Shown here one piece after another: positions 60,568 to 64,000 of a DNA stretch of 64,000 bases (the first letter of the stretch is position 1; each line of letters opens with the position of its first letter). The DNA lies in assembly GCA_048498515.1 (NCBI GenBank), contig JBEHXV010000002.1, positions 124,001-188,000 of the forward strand. Reading direction: 5' to 3'. Position numbers and translations under genes: made by a program. The DNA comes from UBA4416 sp048498515. Lineage in GTDB: Bacteria > Bacteroidota > Bacteroidia > B-17B0 > Aurantibacillaceae. The notes under the pieces are model-generated. The model was given only the letters and a program-made list of their open reading frames with translations. It made no database searches and was not told the DNA's origin.

Positions 60568-62123
60568 CGAATCGGACTTGTGGTTAAAATGTAGGAGTTA
60601 TTATTTATAAAAAGGCCCGAATCTGTTGATATTCGGGCTATTTCATTTAAAAACTCATTATCGCTGGTACTTCGACATTGATCTTTTTGGCGATCATACA
60701 CTATTCCCTCCCTAAAGAGGGCATTTTGTAGTTCCTGCCTTTGGGTGTAGTCCCCGGAGGCCCACATTTTACTGAGGTTTATGCAATTTAGGAGTGAATA
60801 GGAAAGGTAATCATCCAACTTCGACATTTCAATTTCATTTTCTGTCATTTGTTGGGCTAAATCCTCTATCTGCTTCTCAAACTTGGCCTTGTACTTTTGG
60901 TAAAGGTCGGCGGTTATTTCCTCTAAAATGAACCTTTCCTCTAATCTTTCCAGTTGTGGCTTAATGGCTTCAATTTGCTTGGTGATGGCTTCCCTGTTTT
61001 CCTGTAAGCCTTTATTATGCTCCTGAAAGGTTAAAAACAGCTGTTCCTTTATCAGTGGCATATAAGCCTCATTAATCTGAAAGCTGCTTAACATGAGTTC
61101 AAACTGGCTGTTGATCTGATTGGCATTCCGGTTACACTTACAGCCCTTGGTATTACATTTATAATATGGCATATCATAGCCATTTGCAATATAACCCCTC
61201 ATTGGCTGGTTACAGGATGCACACCTCATAAACCTTTTAAGGGCAATTTCAGGCCTTTCTTTTTTGGTTTGTAAGCCAACTTTCTTTCTGGCTACCATAT
61301 TGTTAGCCTCTAAAAAAATTGCTTCGGAAACCAGCTTTTCATGCTTTCCGTCCCTCACTTCTCCCTCTAAAGCTTTATGAGCCATTTTCCCACAGTAAAA
61401 AGGATTGGTTAAAATATCCGTAATCCTCTGTAAGCTATAATCCAGTTTGTAGGGTTTAAGCCGCTGCTGAATTTCCACATTTGGCATTCTTTCTTTGGCT
61501 TTCCAGTAGAACATCTTTTTGATAATATGGCCAGTTTGATTGACGACAATCCTTCTGTCCTTATTATGTTTAACAACATCATATCCCACAGGTGGCCGCA
61601 GGCACCACTCGCCCTGGATTAAGTGTTCTTTTACCCCATCCATACACTTTTTCCGGCGAAGCTGGTTATCAAACTCACCAAAGAGAAACAGCATTTTTTG
61701 CTGCATAATCCCGGCGGGGTTTGATGTATCTATGGGCTGTGTAACAGAAACTACTTCTATTCCCAGCTTGCGAAGCTGCGAACTGAGCCAAATGGAGTTT
61801 TCATTTCGGGAAAACCGCTCTAAGCTATACACTAAGATTTTTGAGATTTTGTGCTTCGTGGTCTTAATGTAGGTAATCATTCTTTGAAACTCTTTGCGCT
61901 CATCCTTTGCCGCGCTCTCATAAGTTCCGCCAAATGTTTCCCTGATCTGTAGCTTATATTTTTCGGCATATTCGGTACAGCCTTTTAGCTGCACTTGCAG
62001 GCTTAACCCATCCATTTGCTTTGCGCCGGACACTCGGGTGTATACTACAATTTCATTTGATATAGTTTGCAAGTTTTTTTGACCTTTTGCAAAAATTTTA
62101 AAAAGGTTGTTATTGTTTTCCAT
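60525..62123 (-). CDS. Large serine recombinase (integrase)
   Basis: A 532-residue site-specific recombinase. The resolvase catalytic domain has Ser32 in VVYTRVSGAKQ and the arginines in SLERFSRNEN (about 100-110). A recombinase domain follows (about 175-290, GYDVVKHNKDRR, ITDILTNPFYCGKM). A zinc ribbon (Cys301, Cys304, Cys323, Cys328) spans about 300-330, and a long coiled coil about 365-430. ATG start. The C-terminal ~15 residues (SPIRSVRAESRTKRKLK) are encoded by a chromosomal repeat, and an intrinsic terminator hairpin lies inside the frame at 60601-60640. It follows the small gene at 62145 by 21 bases. Probably the integrase of the element. Confidence 0.93.
   Translation of the reverse strand: MENNNNLFKIFAKGQKNLQTISNEIVVYTRVSGAKQMDGLSLQVQLKGCTEYAEKYKLQIRETFGGTYESAAKDERKEFQRMITYIKTTKHKISKILVYSLERFSRNENSIWLSSQLRKLGIEVVSVTQPIDTSNPAGIMQQKMLFLFGEFDNQLRRKKCMDGVKEHLIQGEWCLRPPVGYDVVKHNKDRRIVVNQTGHIIKKMFYWKAKERMPNVEIQQRLKPYKLDYSLQRITDILTNPFYCGKMAHKALEGEVRDGKHEKLVSEAIFLEANNMVARKKVGLQTKKERPEIALKRFMRCASCNQPMRGYIANGYDMPYYKCNTKGCKCNRNANQINSQFELMLSSFQINEAYMPLIKEQLFLTFQEHNKGLQENREAITKQIEAIKPQLERLEERFILEEITADLYQKYKAKFEKQIEDLAQQMTENEIEMSKLDDYLSYSLLNCINLSKMWASGDYTQRQELQNALFREGIVYDRQKDQCRSTSDNEFLNEIARISTDSGLFINNNSYILTTSPIRSVRAESRTKRKLK
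60601..60640 (-). terminator. Terminator hairpin inside the recombinase reading frame
   Basis: GCCCGAAT (60615-60622) and ATTCGGGC (60631-60638) form a perfect 8-bp stem. On the minus strand a CTTTTTATAAA tract follows. It lies about 30 codons before the recombinase stop codon. If used, it would end the mRNA before the stop. This suggests the frame originally ended elsewhere. Confidence 0.6.
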
Positions 62124-62144
62124 GATGTTTAAGCTTTTTTACTG

Positions 62145-62366
62145 CTATGCAGCAGTGGTGAATTGATCTGTTGGCTCAAAATCCAGCTTAATTACTTCGG
62201 CATCCTTTATTTCAGCATTTGTATGTTTTAAATACAGCTGATAGGACACTTTGCAAAAAGCTTTGATCCGCTCCAACACTTCTTTGAGTTGTTCTTCATT
62301 GATTTCTTTTTGTCCTAAAAGAGACTTTGCTCTTTCAAAACTTAACTCATTCACCTGCTTAGTCAT
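62145..62366 (-). CDS. Hypothetical small helical protein
   Basis: A 73-residue protein (MTKQVNELSFERAKSLLGQK and so on) predicted to be helical, with a C-terminal LDFEPTDQFTTAA. No family recognised. It is 21 bases upstream of the serine recombinase on the same strand, so the two are probably co-transcribed, and it may be a recombination directionality or accessory factor. That role is only suggested by position. Confidence 0.6.
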   Translation of the reverse strand: MTKQVNELSFERAKSLLGQKEINEEQLKEVLERIKAFCKVSYQLYLKHTNAEIKDAEVIKLDFEPTDQFTTAA

Positions 62367-62426
62367 GGTTTACCCTTTCTAAGTATGTCTTAATTTCCCA
62401 GCATTTCAAAGAACTATTGTATTCAA

Positions 62427-62447
62427 AAACCTGTTTTTGGCAGGTTT
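62427..62447 (-). terminator. Weak hairpin between small genes
   Basis: AAACCTG (62427-62433) pairs with CAGGTTT (62441-62447) around a 7-base loop; on the minus strand TTTTTG follows. It lies in the otherwise empty AT-rich gap 62367-62569. It may be a second terminator for the gene at 62608 or the end of a small RNA. Confidence 0.35.
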
Positions 62448-62569
62448 ATATTCTAAAGTAATAAATATTTTAGAAATACAAAAATTCTTTTTATTAACAG
62501 CTATAACAGCCTATTGGCAGGGCATTTGAGACAATACTATTTTTTTATTAGTGCTTACTGTTTTGAATA

Positions 62570-62600
62570 AAAGCCAGCAGTTCTTTTCCTGCTGGCTTTG
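62570..62600 (-). terminator. Intrinsic terminator of the acidic small gene
   Basis: AAAGCCAGCAG (62570-62580) and CTGCTGGCTTT (62589-62599) form a perfect 11-bp stem with an 8-base loop. On the minus strand TTTTATT follows. It is about 8 bases past the stop codon at 62608. Confidence 0.85.
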
Positions 62601-62607
62601 GTTTAAA

Positions 62608-62835
62608 TTAATCTTCTTCCTCCTCTTCTTCTTCCTCGATGTTATCAATTAATTCCTGGAGATATTCTTCCAGCTCGTCAATTGCATCGGATTCGTACTT
62701 TTCGTAAAAAATCTCAATCTCTACTTCATCATCTTCGGTAGTTCCTGTGATTTGATGCTCAAAGTCGGTTGAGCTTAATTTTTCCGCAAACTCAATCATT
62801 ACGTCTACGGGCACTTCTACTTTTACTGTTCTCAT
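62608..62835 (-). CDS. Hypothetical highly acidic small protein
   Basis: A 75-residue protein. The ATG at 62835 (MRTVKVEVPVDVMIEFAEKL) is preferred over an upstream in-frame start at 62865 that would add a lysine-rich stub. The protein has a beta-alpha-beta-like start and ends in IDNIEEEEEEEED, a run of eight or so glutamates. No family recognised. The strong terminator just after it supports a real gene. Acidic DNA mimics occur in mobile elements, but nothing here proves that activity. Confidence 0.65.
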   Translation of the reverse strand: MRTVKVEVPVDVMIEFAEKLSSTDFEHQITGTTEDDEVEIEIFYEKYESDAIDELEEYLQELIDNIEEEEEEEED

Positions 62836-63053
62836 TTTTTTTATTTTTATTGATTTACGGTACAAAGCTAAAGCGCCTGTTTTAGGCCTATGCCGGATAC
62901 TTTACGTTTTTGATTAATGTTTAAGTACATGTAATTTTTTAAGTTTTATTGCGATTTTTTGATTGGTGCAATACCATTTATGGAAGTATTTGAAGCCTTT
63001 AAAACAAGCATGGGACTAATTGCCTGCCATTTACGGACGATACGCTGCACCCC

Positions 63054-63251
63054 TTGCAGGCATTGGCACAGGTTAAGGAGCAGTTAGCGGCCTTTGCAGG
63101 TTATTTGGTACGTAACATGGCGACATTGAAACAAAACCCGGAGTTATTGCTAAACGCTGCGGAGCAGTTAGCAGCCGTTGCAGATTGTTTGTCGCACTAT
63201 TGGGAGGCTTTGAAACAAAAAATGGAGGCATTATACCACCTTGCGGAGTGA
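63054..63251 (+). CDS. Possible small alanine/leucine-rich helical protein
   Basis: A 65-residue frame starting at a TTG encodes MQALAQVKEQLAAFAGYLVR and further amphipathic helix. Two 28-codon units are related: EQLAAFAGYL ... TLKQNPELL and EQLAAVADCL ... ALKQKMEAL (84-bp spacing, starting at 63078 and 63162). A third unit appears after the TGA stop (63249-63251) in the same frame (IAEQLGSNWGAM), so the stop may be a nonsense change in a longer repeated gene. No ATG, ribosome site or homologue is apparent. It may be coding or an accident of the repeat field. Confidence 0.3.
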   Translation: MQALAQVKEQLAAFAGYLVRNMATLKQNPELLLNAAEQLAAVADCLSHYWEALKQKMEALYHLAE

Positions 63252-63440
63252 TTAAACCGGATTGCGGAGCAATTAGGGAGCAATTGGGGAGCCATGCGGA
63301 GCAATGGTGTATTGATTGCGGAGCCATGGGGAGCAATGAGGGAGCCATGTGTTTTGATTAGGGAGCGATTGAAACATAATGCGGAGCCATTGAAACCATA
63401 ATGGGAGCAATTAAGTACTCGTTGGGATCAATTGAAAACT
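63054..63440. repeat. Phased 10-11-bp repeat field
   Basis: The stretch consists of short units of 10-11 bases ending mostly in ATT, ATG, TTG or TTA. In the right half the units are clear: GCGGAGCAATT, AGGGAGCAATT, GGGGAGCCATG, CGGAGCAATG, then a TGATT unit, GCGGAGCCATG, GGGAGCAATG, AGGGAGCCATG and so on to about 63425. The unit core is GGAGC(A/C)AT(T/G). The left half is more degenerate but keeps 84-bp (8 x 10.5) spacing between matching units. The spacing equals one DNA helical turn. Origin and function are unknown; protein binding on one DNA face is one possibility. Confidence 0.7.
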
Positions 63441-63483
63441 GATCCCAGCAAGCACAAATTCGTGTTTGTATCAGGCAAAATTC

Positions 63484-63942
63484 CTATTTCCGCTTACGCT
63501 TATTCCTTTGTGACTTTAAATGCAGGGTGTAATCAAAATAAGTGGTATCTAACGTTACCCGCTTTTTTATGCCATGCTCTTTAAGATAAGTCCTGTACCG
63601 CTTAACATCATCCTCCTTCCAGGTTAGCACTTTTTTCCACTCCACATCAAACAAATGAATATCGGTATTACTGTACTCGTGGTGCTTGTATAGGCAATGC
63701 CGCTCGTCTTTTATAGTATATGTCCAGCCTTTGCCCTCGTATATTACTGGTTGGCCGCGCTCAAGCGTAAACGGTTTTCGTTTGGGAGTATGCCTTAGCC
63801 CGTTGGCTTTACGAAATGCGGCACTAATAACCGTGTTATCGTCGGCAGTTAAACCACTACTCTTAGGTAATAGTATTTCTATGGCTTGCAGCAACTGGGT
63901 TTCTAGCTCAGTTAATCTGCTAAATGTTTCTTCGATAGCCAT
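63484..63942 (-). CDS. Hypothetical protein of the integrated element
   Basis: A 152-residue soluble protein. It opens with a helical segment (EETFSRLTELETQLLQAIEI), has a central beta-like part (GQPVIYEGKGWTYTIKDERH) and ends with a very basic tail (LKSQRNKRKRK), which suggests nucleic-acid binding. ATG at 63942, only 0 bases after the stop codon of the gene entering from the right (TAA-ATG), so co-transcribed. No family recognised. Confidence 0.7.
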   Translation of the reverse strand: MAIEETFSRLTELETQLLQAIEILLPKSSGLTADDNTVISAAFRKANGLRHTPKRKPFTLERGQPVIYEGKGWTYTIKDERHCLYKHHEYSNTDIHLFDVEWKKVLTWKEDDVKRYRTYLKEHGIKKRVTLDTTYFDYTLHLKSQRNKRKRK

Positions 63943-64000
63943 TTATACAAACAGGTGGCTGAAACCGTGTTCCGAAAATAAACCGTCGAGCGTTTTCATA
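63943..64000 (-). CDS. C-terminal end of a gene entering from the right edge
   Basis: On the minus strand the frame reads MKTLDGLFSEHGFSHLFV and stops at 63943-63945, directly before the ATG of the 63484-63942 gene. An ATG is present at 63997-63999 but may be internal. Too short for identification; kept because the TAA-ATG junction suggests an operon running from beyond the window. Confidence 0.4.
   Translation of the reverse strand, partial: MKTLDGLFSEHGFSHLFV

Larger units (their letters stand above)
60525..64000. mobile_element. Left part of an integrated element carrying a serine recombinase
   Basis: From the repeat at 60494-60567 rightward the gene content changes: a large serine recombinase at the very edge, then small genes of no recognised family, a phased repeat field and an AT-rich spacer. 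Such recombinase genes normally lie next to the attachment site, which agrees with a left boundary inside the repeat, just downstream of recQ. The right boundary is outside the window, so the element's nature (phage, integrative conjugative element or island) cannot be told. The exact left boundary is an inference. Confidence 0.65.

Noticed and set aside
63073..63348. Minus-strand frame of 91 codons in the phased repeat field
   Set aside because: The apparent seven-residue periodicity (APQ, NLQ units) comes directly from the 10-11-bp DNA repeats; no start signal or neighbour supports it.
63054..63440. Phased repeats as a diversity-generating template or CRISPR array
   Set aside because: There is no reverse transcriptase or cas gene in view, no adenine-specific variation pattern could be shown, and the units are too short and lack spacers for CRISPR.

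Overview
The window is a 64-kb piece of a chromosome from a member of the Bacteroidota. The evidence is indirect but consistent. Six large secreted proteins end in a type IX secretion (T9SS) type A sorting domain. LytTR and TPR-containing two-component systems are abundant. DUF4286, DUF2490 and DUF4956 proteins are present, several genes have Bacteroidota-type promoter elements (TAnnTTTG), and Shine-Dalgarno sequences are mostly absent. Class or genus cannot be fixed from sequence alone; a Flavobacteriales- or Chitinophagales-like organism fits.

Layout. 1-2123: a TPR sensor histidine kinase cut by the window edge. 2124-2816: a gene-free stretch full of inverted repeats. 2817-5474: cyanophycin synthetase. 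5680-8627: a NarL-type response regulator, its TPR histidine kinase and a receiver-less HTH paralogue. 8730-11765: an ankyrin-repeat protein and a LytS/LytT-type pair. 11943-18439: secreted T9SS cargo (FG-GAP/ASPIC, beta-helix, YCF48-like) around a VTT-domain membrane protein. 18866-21716: an AT-rich accessory island (membrane protein, HEPN-like protein, zinc-finger protein, GIY-YIG remnant) ending at tRNA-Val(TAC) and a tRNA-like remnant. 21994-24962: a tight operon with a VTC polyphosphate-polymerase domain, DUF4956 and DUF2490. 25091-29281: SulP transporter, beta-carbonic anhydrase and a second SulP transporter. 29288-34280: three more T9SS cargo genes (CotH/lamin-tail, two-module secreted protein, arylsulfotransferase-like). 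34361-41291: orphan LytTR regulator, acyltransferase-like membrane protein, ATP-grasp enzyme, long Orn/Lys/Arg decarboxylase and a VOC protein. 41490-49861: a urea transporter fused to an M23 peptidase, three proteins built from one shared ~180-residue TPR module, a TPR-beta-barrel protein and a CHASE3 hybrid kinase with an HPt domain. 49988-55042: rsmA and a lipoprotein/TPR/DUF4286 group. 55115-60427: Tet-type MFS exporter, MacB-like permease, small membrane protein and recQ. 60525-64000: the edge of an integrated element with a large serine recombinase and small unknown genes.

The most unusual parts are five. (1) The urea transporter-M23 / TPR-module / hybrid kinase neighbourhood looks like a coherent but undescribed envelope system. 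(2) The AT-rich island next to tRNA-Val has an overlapping HEPN-like and zinc-finger gene pair of the kind seen in defence or toxin modules. (3) The serine recombinase has a C-terminus that reads through an intrinsic terminator hairpin and into a chromosomal repeat. (4) A 10-11-bp phased repeat field lies at 63054-63440. (5) A receiver-less DNA-binding paralogue of the NarL regulator lies directly behind its cognate kinase gene. All functional assignments come from reading motifs by eye; no database search was run.
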